Shown here: positions 1 to 6,316 of the stretch, one piece after another
How the letters are laid out: each line of letters begins with the position of its first letter
Numbering within the stretch: position 1 is the stretch's first letter
Source: an uncultured Nitrososphaerota archaeon
GTDB lineage: Bacteria; Bacillota; Clostridia; Oscillospirales; Ruminococcaceae
DNA length: 17,449 nucleotides
NCBI GenBank assembly: GCA_934869045.1
Contig: CAKXAF010000015.1
Coordinates: 1-17,449, forward strand
Direction: 5' to 3'
The notes under the pieces: generated by a model
What the model saw: only the letters and a program-made list of their open reading frames with translations
Databases searched by the model: none
What the model was told of the DNA's origin: nothing
Translations under genes and position numbers: made by a program

Positions 1-37
1 GGTCGACGATCCCTGGCCGTGGCAGATGGGGGTATGA
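1..37 (+). CDS. cotJB: CotJB spore coat protein, C-terminal end only
   Basis: Only the last codons are in the window. The frame opening at base 2 reads VDDPWPWQMGV and stops at TGA 35-37. A tryptophan-rich tail of the form (D/E)GPWPWx is typical of CotJB, the small coat protein encoded directly before cotJC in the cotJABC operon of spore formers. The three-base gap to the cotJC start fits that operon. The identification rests on about eleven residues plus gene order, so it is good but not independent of its neighbour. CotJB is thought to act with CotJA and CotJC in building the inner part of the spore coat. Confidence 0.75.
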   Translation, partial: VDDPWPWQMGV

Positions 38-40
38 CGT

Positions 41-637
41 ATGTGGCAGTATGAAAAAAAGTTATTGCGCCCAGTGAAAATCAAACGCCCGGATCCCTCG
101 GCTGCTAAAGTTATCATGAGTCAGCTTGGCGGGCCGCATGGAGAGCTTGGAGCCGCCACTCGCTATTTGAATCAGCGCTATGCCATGCCCTATGGCGAGG
201 TCACCGCCATACTGACGGATGTGGGTACGGAAGAACTGGCCCACGTTGAGATGATCTCCGCTATTCTTTACCAGCTGACCAGGAATCTCGGCATTGACGA
301 AATCAAAAAATCCGGCTTTGACACCTACTTTGTGGACCATACAACCGGCATCTACCCGCAGGCCGCCTCCGGTTACCCTTTCAACGTCGCGGAGTTAGCC
401 TCAACCGGTGATGTCTTCGCCGATCTCCATGAGGATCTGGCTGCTGAACAGAAAGCCCGGATGAGCTATGACAACATTCTCCGTCTGGTGGATGATCCTG
501 ATGTCCGGGATGTCATCAAGTTTCTGCGGGAGCGGGAGATCGTCCACTACCAACGCTTCGGTGAAGCGACCCGTATCGTGCAGGATAAACTGGATTCCAA
601 AAACTTTTACGCCTTCAATCCTGCTTTTGACAAATAG
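41..637 (+). CDS. cotJC: CotJC spore coat protein, manganese-catalase family
   Basis: The 198-residue protein has the CotJC length and the ferritin-like four-helix layout of manganese catalases. Likely dimanganese ligands are visible: E35 in the GGPHGELGAA stretch, E64 or E65 with H68 in TEELAHVEM, E136, and E166 with H169 in EREIVHYQRF. The family is a spore-coat component related to dimanganese catalases, which split hydrogen peroxide to water and oxygen. Catalytic activity of this copy is inferred, not shown. The start ATG follows a GGGGGT purine run seven bases upstream that overlaps the end of cotJB, so translation is probably coupled. Expression is expected in the mother cell during sporulation; the operon promoter is outside the window. 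A strong terminator follows at 654-693. Confidence 0.95.
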   Translation: MWQYEKKLLRPVKIKRPDPSAAKVIMSQLGGPHGELGAATRYLNQRYAMPYGEVTAILTDVGTEELAHVEMISAILYQLTRNLGIDEIKKSGFDTYFVDHTTGIYPQAASGYPFNVAELASTGDVFADLHEDLAAEQKARMSYDNILRLVDDPDVRDVIKFLREREIVHYQRFGEATRIVQDKLDSKNFYAFNPAFDK

Positions 638-653
638 AACCGTCGTTTTTAAC

Positions 654-693
654 GGAATGTCCCACAGAATGTTGTGGGACATTCCATTTTTTT
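654..693 (+). terminator. Rho-independent terminator of the cotJ operon
   Basis: A perfect 13-bp stem (654-666 with 673-685) with a six-base loop is followed by A and seven T residues. It lies 16 bases after the cotJC stop codon. This is among the strongest terminators in the window and separates cotJ from the MATE gene promoter. Confidence 0.93.
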
Positions 694-702
694 CCGACCC
701 GC

Positions 703-731
703 TGGAAATCTGTTTCGCCGCATGTTATAAT
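703..731 (+). promoter_or_regulatory. Sigma-A type promoter for the MATE gene (extended -10)
   Basis: TGGAAA at 703-708 (four of six matches to TTGACA) is followed, after a 17-base spacer, by a perfect TATAAT at 726-731. A TG pair one base upstream of it, at 723-724, makes an extended -10. It lies just after the cotJ terminator. The predicted start near 738 leaves a 5' leader of about 180 bases before the MATE gene. Confidence 0.75.
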
Positions 732-742
732 AACTTCAAAGC

Positions 743-865
743 CTTTTCCCGGCGAAAAAGCAGACGGGACGTGCCGTCTGCCCGAGCTCTTGCGAAGCCG
801 GAAACGGCTCCTTTCACGGAAATATGAACCGCGGGCGTGCCTTTTGCGGCGTTTCTTCCGTGTGA
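743..865 (+). promoter_or_regulatory. Structured 5' leader of the MATE gene, candidate riboswitch or attenuator
   Basis: The leader contains three consecutive hairpins. The first has a perfect 8-bp stem (760-767 with 774-781) and a six-base loop. The second is a 5-bp stem (796-800 with 805-809) closed by a GAAA tetraloop. The third pairs 815-821 with 856-862. A competing long-range stem, 746-753 with 797-803 (one bulged C), would enclose the first hairpin and destroy the second, so two exclusive folds are possible. MATE genes in Clostridia are known to carry guanidine-IV (mepA-motif) riboswitches; I cannot match this leader to that consensus by eye. No U-run terminator is seen in the leader, so control of translation would be more likely than termination. 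Confidence 0.4.
824..865 (+). other. Possible 13-codon leader ORF inside the MATE leader
   Basis: ATG at 824 opens a 13-residue frame (MNRGRAFCGVSSV) ending at TGA 863-865, about 50 bases before the MATE start. It sits inside the third hairpin of the leader. The upstream ribosome site is poor (GGA four bases before ATG). A ribosome on it would open that hairpin, as in leader-peptide attenuation, but chance occurrence is just as likely. Confidence 0.15.
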
Positions 866-916
866 TAACAAAGGGGTCCCTTCCCGCTCAGATTTTAAAA
901 AGGTGGCGCAGTCAGT

Positions 917-2263
917 TTGGTTAAGGAAAAAGAATTTTATAAGTCGCTGTTTATCGTGGCCCTGCCCGCCGCGTTTCAAGCGCTCATCTCCATGAGCGTC
1001 AACATGCTTGACAACCTCATGGTCGGCTCCCTGGGGGACATCCCCCTGGCTGCGGTGGCCCAGGCCAACCAGGCCACGACCCTTTTCACCTTCATCGTCA
1101 ACGGTGTCGGCGGCGGGGCGGCGGTCCTCATCTCCCAATATTGGGGAAAAAAGGATTTTGAAAAGATCCGGCGGATTTTCGGCGTGGTGTTGCGGTTCGC
1201 CGCGCTTCTTTCCCTGCTGGTCTGCGGGGTGATTTTTCTCTTTCCGGAGCCAACGATGCGAATCTTCACCAATGATGCTGCCCTCATCAAAGAGGGGGCC
1301 AAATATGTCCGGATCATCTGCCTGTCCTATCCCCTCTTCGCTCTGGCCAACACCATGGTCGTCATGCTCCGCTGGGTGGAGATCGTTAAAATCGGCCTGA
1401 TGATTTCCTGCGTTTCCCTGGCCTGCAATTTTGTCTTTAACTGGATCTTCATTTTCGGAAGGCTCGGAGTCCCCGCCATGGGGATACAGGGCGCCGCCAT
1501 TGCCACGGTCATCGCGCGCTTCTGCGAATTTCTCATCGCCGGTTTTTACCTTCTCCGCCGGGAAAAGAAGGTCCAGTTCCGGATCCGGGATCTCTTCACC
1601 CATGACCAGGAAATGACTGCTGATTTTGTCCGCCATTCGGTGCCCATCATTATCGGCGACGCCCAGTGGGGCCTGGTTGGTTCAGTAAAGGCCATGCTCA
1701 TCGGCCGGATGGGGGTCACTATGGTTTCGGCCAACTCGATCGCCGACGTTTTTCTCTCGCTGGCTATGATCTTCACCAATGGCCTCTCAAATGGCGCTTG
1801 CGTTGTCGTAGGCAAAAGCGTCGGAGCCGGGGACTACAAGCGAACCCGGCAGTATTCCAACACCATTCAGATTCTTTTCGCCTGTCTGGGCGTTCTGGTG
1901 TCGGGAACCGTTCTCTCCATCCGGACCTTGGCCCCCTCTTTCTACAACGTTGCCCAGGAGACTCGTGACCTGGCCACCGTCATGCTGACCATCGGCGCAA
2001 TTACCCACCTCGGTACCTGCTACCATGCGGCCTGCTTCACGGGTATCAACCGGGGCGCAGGAGATGGCAAATTCGTCATGAAGGTGGATATTATCTGCGG
2101 CTGGCTGGTGGTCCTCCCTCTGACTTTTCTTTCGGCCTTTGTCTGGCACTGGCCCCTCTGGGCGGTCTACCTGTGCACCCGGATCGACCAATGCTTCAAA
2201 TGGGTCATCGCCTTTATCCGTCTCCGCGGAAACAAATGGATCAAAAACGTCACCCGTACATAA
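917..2263 (+). CDS. MATE family multidrug efflux transporter
   Basis: The 448-residue protein is very hydrophobic, with about twelve membrane segments in two similar halves, as expected for MATE (NorM/MepA type) cation-coupled antiporters. The N-terminal signature region PAAFQALISMSVNMLDNLMV and the later VPIIIGDAQWGLVGSVKAML segment are characteristic. Such proteins export cationic drugs or metabolites across the cytoplasmic membrane; the substrate here cannot be read from sequence. TTG at 917 is preferred as start: AAAAGGTGG ends ten bases upstream, and the first ATG (residue 26) would remove the first membrane helix. Own promoter (703-731), long folded leader, own terminator: a single-gene unit that is probably regulated. 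No adjacent regulator gene is present. Confidence 0.93.
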   Translation: MVKEKEFYKSLFIVALPAAFQALISMSVNMLDNLMVGSLGDIPLAAVAQANQATTLFTFIVNGVGGGAAVLISQYWGKKDFEKIRRIFGVVLRFAALLSLLVCGVIFLFPEPTMRIFTNDAALIKEGAKYVRIICLSYPLFALANTMVVMLRWVEIVKIGLMISCVSLACNFVFNWIFIFGRLGVPAMGIQGAAIATVIARFCEFLIAGFYLLRREKKVQFRIRDLFTHDQEMTADFVRHSVPIIIGDAQWGLVGSVKAMLIGRMGVTMVSANSIADVFLSLAMIFTNGLSNGACVVVGKSVGAGDYKRTRQYSNTIQILFACLGVLVSGTVLSIRTLAPSFYNVAQETRDLATVMLTIGAITHLGTCYHAACFTGINRGAGDGKFVMKVDIICGWLVVLPLTFLSAFVWHWPLWAVYLCTRIDQCFKWVIAFIRLRGNKWIKNVTRT

Positions 2264-2266
2264 AAA

Positions 2267-2316
2267 ACCGGCGGCTGCCCAAGACCTTCATCCACTGGGC
2301 TGCCGCCGGTTTTTTT
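2267..2316 (+). terminator. Rho-independent terminator after the MATE gene
   Basis: A 15-position stem (2267-2281 with 2296-2310, one T-T mismatch) with a 14-base loop is followed by a run of seven T residues. It starts four bases after the MATE stop codon, so read-through into the lipoprotein gene should be low. Confidence 0.92.
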
Positions 2317-2392
2317 CAGGATTCCGCAACAGAACCGCAAGATTCTGGCACTATTTTATAAAGTGCATCTTGCCTATGAAAGGAGTGTTTTC

Positions 2393-3235
2393 ATGAAATC
2401 CATCCGCAGTATCCTCGCCGGCATCACTGGTCTCTTCGCCATGCTTTTTCTCACCTCCTGCGGTTCAGCCGGGGAGAGTGCCCCGGAGCCGGTAACAGAG
2501 TCCTTCACGGTCCTTCTGGTCGTAGACGAGGAGAACCGGAGCCTCCTCATCGGAGGAAAAGCCGATGGCTCCGGGGAAGCGGCCACCGTCTCTGTCCGGA
2601 ACCTGGACATTACCGGCCCTGATGGAACCGCCTTCGACTTTGCGGGACTCCGTCCGGGCCATATCATCGATCTGACTTGGGACGGCTGGCGGTTGGAAAC
2701 CTATCCCGCTCAGATTCAGGGAATCCAGGCCGTATCGGTCACCGGGGAACAGCCTCCCGAGTGGGTCAACCCCATCGACAGCGATCCTTTTTTCGACAGC
2801 TGGCGGAACGCCGCGTCCGGGGATTCGCCTTACAGCAGTATGCCCTCCCTCCAGGTAGAATACCAAACGGAAACTGGATCCAGCTCTGTGGCAAGCTGCC
2901 TTTTCGCCGGCCGGGGGACATCCAGCTGGTATGAGGACGGCGAGGGCGTCTGCGTGGATTCCCTGCACCCTCTGGAGTGGGAGGAAGACCGGATTCCCAC
3001 TATCCGGCGGAGCGCCGCCCTGGAGGCTTCCCTCCGTTTCAGCAGGGAGCCGGATTCCTTCACGGTGCGCCGCTGGGCCTGGGAACAGCGGGACGATACG
3101 GGGGCCTATGAGGACAGCCAGGAACAGAGCCTCTCTGGCGCTGCCCTCACCATCCCGGCGAAGGGAGAGTTTCTCTACGAGGTGACCGCCCTATGGGAGG
3201 AAGGGACTGTTACCTACGTATTCGCGGCGCGATAG
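2393..3235 (+). CDS. Secreted lipoprotein of unknown function
   Basis: The 280-residue product starts with a signal peptide: positively charged N-terminus, a hydrophobic stretch around residues 8-22, then a lipobox LTSC with the lipidated Cys at about residue 24. It should be anchored on the outer face of the membrane. Residues about 40-110 resemble a small beta-rich domain with a DLxxGxxIxLxxDGxxLExYPAQ pattern, reminiscent of DUF3221-like domains in Firmicutes lipoproteins. The C-terminal half (WYEDGEGVCVDSLHPLEW onward, ending YEVTALW) looks like a second extracellular beta domain that I recall in Clostridia near M56/BlaR-type sensors; this is memory, not a search. The start ATG at 2393 is set by AAAGGAG six bases upstream; an upstream in-frame ATG would place the signal peptide too far in. 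A TATAAA at 2357-2362 may be the -10 box. Confidence 0.82.
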   Translation: MKSIRSILAGITGLFAMLFLTSCGSAGESAPEPVTESFTVLLVVDEENRSLLIGGKADGSGEAATVSVRNLDITGPDGTAFDFAGLRPGHIIDLTWDGWRLETYPAQIQGIQAVSVTGEQPPEWVNPIDSDPFFDSWRNAASGDSPYSSMPSLQVEYQTETGSSSVASCLFAGRGTSSWYEDGEGVCVDSLHPLEWEEDRIPTIRRSAALEASLRFSREPDSFTVRRWAWEQRDDTGAYEDSQEQSLSGAALTIPAKGEFLYEVTALWEEGTVTYVFAAR

Positions 3236-3279
3236 CAAAAAGGCGGACGCCAGACATCTGCCCTCTTTGCTATCGCGCC
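3226..3279 (+). repeat. Perfect 14-bp inverted repeat across the lipoprotein stop codon
   Basis: GGCGCGATAGCAAA at 3226-3239 is exactly repeated in inverse at 3266-3279, with a 26-base loop. The left arm contains the TAG stop codon (3233-3235). There is no T run on either strand after the stem, so it is not a classic intrinsic terminator. It could protect the mRNA 3' end or serve as a weak terminator. Confidence 0.7.
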
Positions 3280-3546
3280 AATAAACATCTTATACAACAC
3301 TGCGTTTCCCATAGCACAGCAGGAAATGTTACGGTATCGTAATCTGCTGATAGAATTTGCGATTAACGAGATAAATTGAGTGTACTTTTGTACAAATAGT
3401 CCCCTCCGAAGAAATAAACTCTTTCGGAAGGGGTCTTTCTAAACTCCCGAATCCGGCGCTGCCAGTCCCTGCCCTCTGCTTTTTCTGAGAAATTGGTTGC
3501 GCTATGGGTTGTTTGGTATTATGATGAAAGAAGGAAATCAGTGGTG
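3280..3546. other. Gene-free stretch with several small hairpins
   Basis: No convincing gene lies between the lipoprotein and the TM2 protein. The stretch is more AT-rich than its surroundings. It holds a nested hairpin (CAGCAG 3317-3322 with CTGCTG 3344-3349, enclosing TTACG/CGTAA around 3329-3342), a small TGTAC/GTACA palindrome at 3381-3394, and a GC-rich hairpin (3401-3410 with 3423-3433, one bulged base) followed by TCTTTCT, which could be a weak terminator. Together this could be a small RNA or remnants of a lost gene; neither is shown. Confidence 0.4.
3493..3522 (+). promoter_or_regulatory. Candidate promoter for the TM2 gene
   Basis: TTGGTT at 3493-3498 and TATTAT at 3517-3522 are separated by 18 bases and lie about 40 bases before the start codon. 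The -10 matches TATAAT in five of six positions, the -35 matches in three or four. Position is right, strength is moderate. Confidence 0.4.
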
Positions 3547-3560
3547 AAAGGATGACCCCC

Positions 3561-4472
3561 ATGAAGTGCCCCGAATGCGGCGAGGAATTAAACAGCGGCG
3601 TCTGTCTGAAGTGCGGCCATATTCAGACATATGAAAACATAGAGGATGCCTTTTCTCACTATACCGGCTACGCCTCAGGCCCATCTCCGGAAGAGCCGGC
3701 GGAATTGCCGCCTCTGACACCCCCAGTCCCGGAAACCGCCCCCTTGAACACCCAGGAACCCCTTGAACCGGAGCAGGCTCCATGGCTGGCCCTTTCGCGG
3801 CAATCCCCTATGGAGCCGCTCCCTGAGGAATCCTTTGATCCTCCTCTTTCCGTACCGGAGCCCCCTGCTACGCCCCCGGTTCCGGGATCCGCCCCCTTGA
3901 ACGGCCAGGAACCCCTTGAACCGGAGGCGCAGTCCATTGATGCTTCATCTACTCCCTATGTCAATTCAAAACCGGCTTCCCAACCTGCTCCTTTTGTCCG
4001 TATCTGTCCCAAATGCGGACGCCCCATGCCCAAACGTTTCTGCGGTGGCTGCGGCTATGACTCCGGCCCGCTGGATACCCGGCCGGGCATCCGTATCTGC
4101 CCGGTCTGCGGCACACAATCCAAAGGCGTCTACTGCGGCCGCTGCGGGAGAGACCTCCGGGATCAGACCGTATCTGCGCGGCCGGACTCCTTCCAGGCTG
4201 CATCCCCGGCGGCGCCTATGAAAAGGGCGCACGGAGGCCTCTCCTCCCCGGCTGCTCCCGAAAGGATATCCCCTAAAAAGAAAAAAAATGCACTGATCCT
4301 CTGCCTGCTCTTTGGCGTTTTTGGAGCGCACCGAATGTACGTCGGAAAATGGGGTACGGCGCTCCTCTGCATGATGACTTGCGGTTTTTACGGAATTTGG
4401 CCGCTGGCCGATCTCATTTTTATCGCTCTCAACCGTTTTCGGGATAAGGAAGGCCGGATCGTTTGCCTCTAA
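3561..4472 (+). CDS. Zinc-ribbon / proline-rich / TM2-domain membrane protein
   Basis: The 303-residue protein has three zinc ribbons: C3, C6, C15, C18; C149, C152, C161, C164; and C180, C183, C192, C195. Between the first and second lies a proline- and glutamate-rich linker (about 40-145) with a duplicated 19-residue unit. A basic patch KKKK (about 239-242) precedes a TM2 domain (about 243-300) with the signature FGVFGAHRMYVGKWG and two membrane helices. The zinc ribbons and linker should lie in the cytoplasm. TM2 proteins of this build are common in Clostridia but their role is unknown. The start at 3561 is chosen because GAAAGGA lies eight bases upstream; the ATG at 3552 has this site on top of it. 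The gene appears to be a single unit facing the ABC operon across a shared terminator. Confidence 0.88.
   Translation: MKCPECGEELNSGVCLKCGHIQTYENIEDAFSHYTGYASGPSPEEPAELPPLTPPVPETAPLNTQEPLEPEQAPWLALSRQSPMEPLPEESFDPPLSVPEPPATPPVPGSAPLNGQEPLEPEAQSIDASSTPYVNSKPASQPAPFVRICPKCGRPMPKRFCGGCGYDSGPLDTRPGIRICPVCGTQSKGVYCGRCGRDLRDQTVSARPDSFQAASPAAPMKRAHGGLSSPAAPERISPKKKKNALILCLLFGVFGAHRMYVGKWGTALLCMMTCGFYGIWPLADLIFIALNRFRDKEGRIVCL
3717..3926 (+). repeat. Internal duplication in the proline-rich linker
   Basis: Residues 53-71 (TPPVPETAPLNTQEPLEPE) recur at 104-122 with 16 of 19 identities; the DNA copies at 3717-3773 and 3870-3926 are also nearly the same, including CCCCTTGAAC and CAGGAACCCCTTGAACCGGA. 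The unit spacing is 153 bases, in frame. A recent duplication or gene conversion is the simplest reading. Confidence 0.85.
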
Positions 4473-4475
4473 CGC

Positions 4476-4519
4476 AAAATGCGGAAACCGTGGGAAGTCC
4501 ACAGGTTTCCGCATTTTTT
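4476..4519. terminator. Bidirectional terminator between TM2 gene and ABC operon
   Basis: A 14-bp stem (4476-4489 with 4504-4517), extended by an inner TGG/CCA, ends in six T residues on the + strand and four on the - strand. It lies between two convergent genes that end at 4472 and 4523, so it probably serves both. Confidence 0.88.
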
Positions 4520-4522
4520 GTT

Positions 4523-6316
4523 TCAGACGTAATACTGGGCCTGCGCCTCCCACATTTTTGCATACACCCCGCCTTGGGCACAAAGCTGCTCGTGGGTGCC
4601 GATATCGGCGATTTTTCCCTCTGCCAGGACCACAATGCGATCGGCCAGCTTCACCGATCCCAGGCGGTGGGTGACAATTACCGCAGTTTTGTTCCGGGAA
4701 AGCTCGGCAAACCGGTTATAGACCGCCGTTTCCTCCACCGGGTCAATGGCGGCTGTGGGCTCGTCGAGAACGATCCGGTCGTGCTCCCGAAAAAGCCCCC
4801 TGGCGATGGCTACTCGCTGCCACTGACCTCCGGAGAGATCAACCCCGTCAAATTCCCGGGAAAGGATGGTGTCGTACCCCTCCGGCAGTGACCGCCCTTC
4901 CGCATCGAATCCCGCCATCTGGCATACCTCGTCCAGCTTCTCCCGCGCGGCTTCCCGGCTGGTTTCGCTGATCCCGATGTTTTCTGCCAAGGTCATCTGA
5001 TAGCGCTGATATTTCTGAAACACTCCTGACGCGTGGCCAAACCGGCTCTGCGCGGACAGCTCCCGCAGAGCCTGTTCCCCGTACCGTACGGTTCCGCTGT
5101 CCGGGTCATACAGGCCGGTGATCAGCCGAACCAGAGTGGATTTCCCCGACCCGTTCTCTCCGACGATGGCAACGGTCTCCCCTGGCCGGATGGTCAGGCT
5201 CACGTCCTCCACCGCCGGTTTTTTCGCGCTGGGATAAGAAAAGGTCACATGCTCCAGGATAACCGGTGCATCCGCGGGGATCTCCTTCTCCTCTCCGGAG
5301 ATCTCCGGCAGATCTAGAAAGCGCAGGTAGTTCCCCACCGCGCCGAAGCTCTCGCTGACAGAGCTCATGTGTCGGCAGACGATTTCCTCCATGATACCGA
5401 ACATAAGGCCCAGGGAGGAAAAGACCGCCGCAAAGGCGCCGGCGCTGATCTCTCCCTTGAGCAGTGCGTCAAACAGCATCCACAGGATCAGCAGATATCC
5501 GCCTAGGGTCAGCACCTTCATTCCCAGCTCCGCCATCCCAGTTCTGCGCCGGGCCTTCCACGTCAAATCGCTGAGATTTCCCCTTGCCTCCCGATACAGC
5601 CGAGAGAAAAAACGGTACCCGCCCAGCAGCCGCGTCTCCTTAAGATATTCCCGCCCGGTCAGGCACTTTTCGTAGTACTCGTATTCTCTCCGGAGCGGTG
5701 CAGCCTCGTCCTCCAGCCTGGCGAAAACTTTGGCCCGAAGCAGCTGAGTCAGCGCCGTGGGGATGAAAATAATGATGATGGACAGCGCCAGTATCGGCTT
5801 CAGGGTAAAAAGGTACCACCCCATCACCAGAAAATACGGCAGATAAAAGAGAAAAATCATATCCACGATCCCGATAAACCAAAAGGCATTTGATGCCCCC
5901 TGATTGGCTTTGTTGATATCGTCAAGCGTCCCGGTATCCTCAAAGCATCGGGCCGGGAGCCGGGCCATCTTCGCGTGGACCGCCTCCCGCAGCTTACCAT
6001 TGACCTTTTCCCCGTGGACCTGGGGCATAAAATTGGCAATGCCGTTGAGCGCCTGGCAGCCGATGGTCACTCCGCCCAGGGCAGCCAAGGCCAGCAGAGT
6101 GCTCCCAAAGGAAGCGGCCCCCTGGACAAACCGCGTGGCCTCGTCAAAAAAACGCTGGGTAAACAAGGTAGAGATTCCCCAGAAGAGGCTATGGACCACT
6201 CCCAGCACTGCGTCCAGCAGAAACAGCCCGGGGTACAGCCGGAACACCATGGGAAACAGCCGCCGCAGCGCCGCCAACATGGATATTTCCGGTTTTTCTT
6301 TCCTTACAGTCAACAA
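4523..6316 (-). CDS. ABC exporter half-transporter (fused permease and ATPase), second subunit
   Basis: The 597-residue protein has an N-terminal six-helix exporter domain (about 20-330) and a C-terminal ATPase: Walker A GENGSGKST at about 386-394, Q-loop Q434, signature LSGGQ 494-498, Walker B RIVLDEP about 514-520, H-loop H550. All catalytic residues are present. It would pair with the upstream half-transporter to form a heterodimeric exporter in the cytoplasmic membrane. Substrate is unknown; peptide, lipid or drug export are all possible. The start is TTG at 6316, supported by AAAGGAG six bases upstream; it overlaps the end of the upstream gene by seven bases, indicating coupled translation. 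The first ATG (residue 13) has a poorly spaced ribosome site. Last gene of the yhbD-led run; ends at the shared terminator. Confidence 0.92.
   Translation of the reverse strand: MLTVRKEKPEISMLAALRRLFPMVFRLYPGLFLLDAVLGVVHSLFWGISTLFTQRFFDEATRFVQGAASFGSTLLALAALGGVTIGCQALNGIANFMPQVHGEKVNGKLREAVHAKMARLPARCFEDTGTLDDINKANQGASNAFWFIGIVDMIFLFYLPYFLVMGWYLFTLKPILALSIIIIFIPTALTQLLRAKVFARLEDEAAPLRREYEYYEKCLTGREYLKETRLLGGYRFFSRLYREARGNLSDLTWKARRRTGMAELGMKVLTLGGYLLILWMLFDALLKGEISAGAFAAVFSSLGLMFGIMEEIVCRHMSSVSESFGAVGNYLRFLDLPEISGEEKEIPADAPVILEHVTFSYPSAKKPAVEDVSLTIRPGETVAIVGENGSGKSTLVRLITGLYDPDSGTVRYGEQALRELSAQSRFGHASGVFQKYQRYQMTLAENIGISETSREAAREKLDEVCQMAGFDAEGRSLPEGYDTILSREFDGVDLSGGQWQRVAIARGLFREHDRIVLDEPTAAIDPVEETAVYNRFAELSRNKTAVIVTHRLGSVKLADRIVVLAEGKIADIGTHEQLCAQGGVYAKMWEAQAQYYV

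Noticed and set aside
760..781. Resemblance of the first MATE leader hairpin to a guanidine-II (mini-ykkC) hairpin, because its loop contains ACG.
   Set aside because: That class needs two hairpins with ACGR loops; here the loop reads GACGTG and the second hairpin has a GAAA loop.
2357..2362. TATAAA as -10 box of a lipoprotein promoter.
   Set aside because: Not listed as a promoter because no acceptable -35 lies 16-18 bases upstream; it remains possible.
3401..3440. GC-rich hairpin in the gap as an intrinsic terminator.
   Set aside because: The stem has a bulge and the following TCTTTCT is not a proper T run; kept only as part of the gap description.
3329..3562. A 77-codon minus-strand frame in the gap before the TM2 gene.
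   Set aside because: It has no recognisable motif, starts inside the TM2 gene's start region and overlaps the candidate promoter; no ribosome site was seen.
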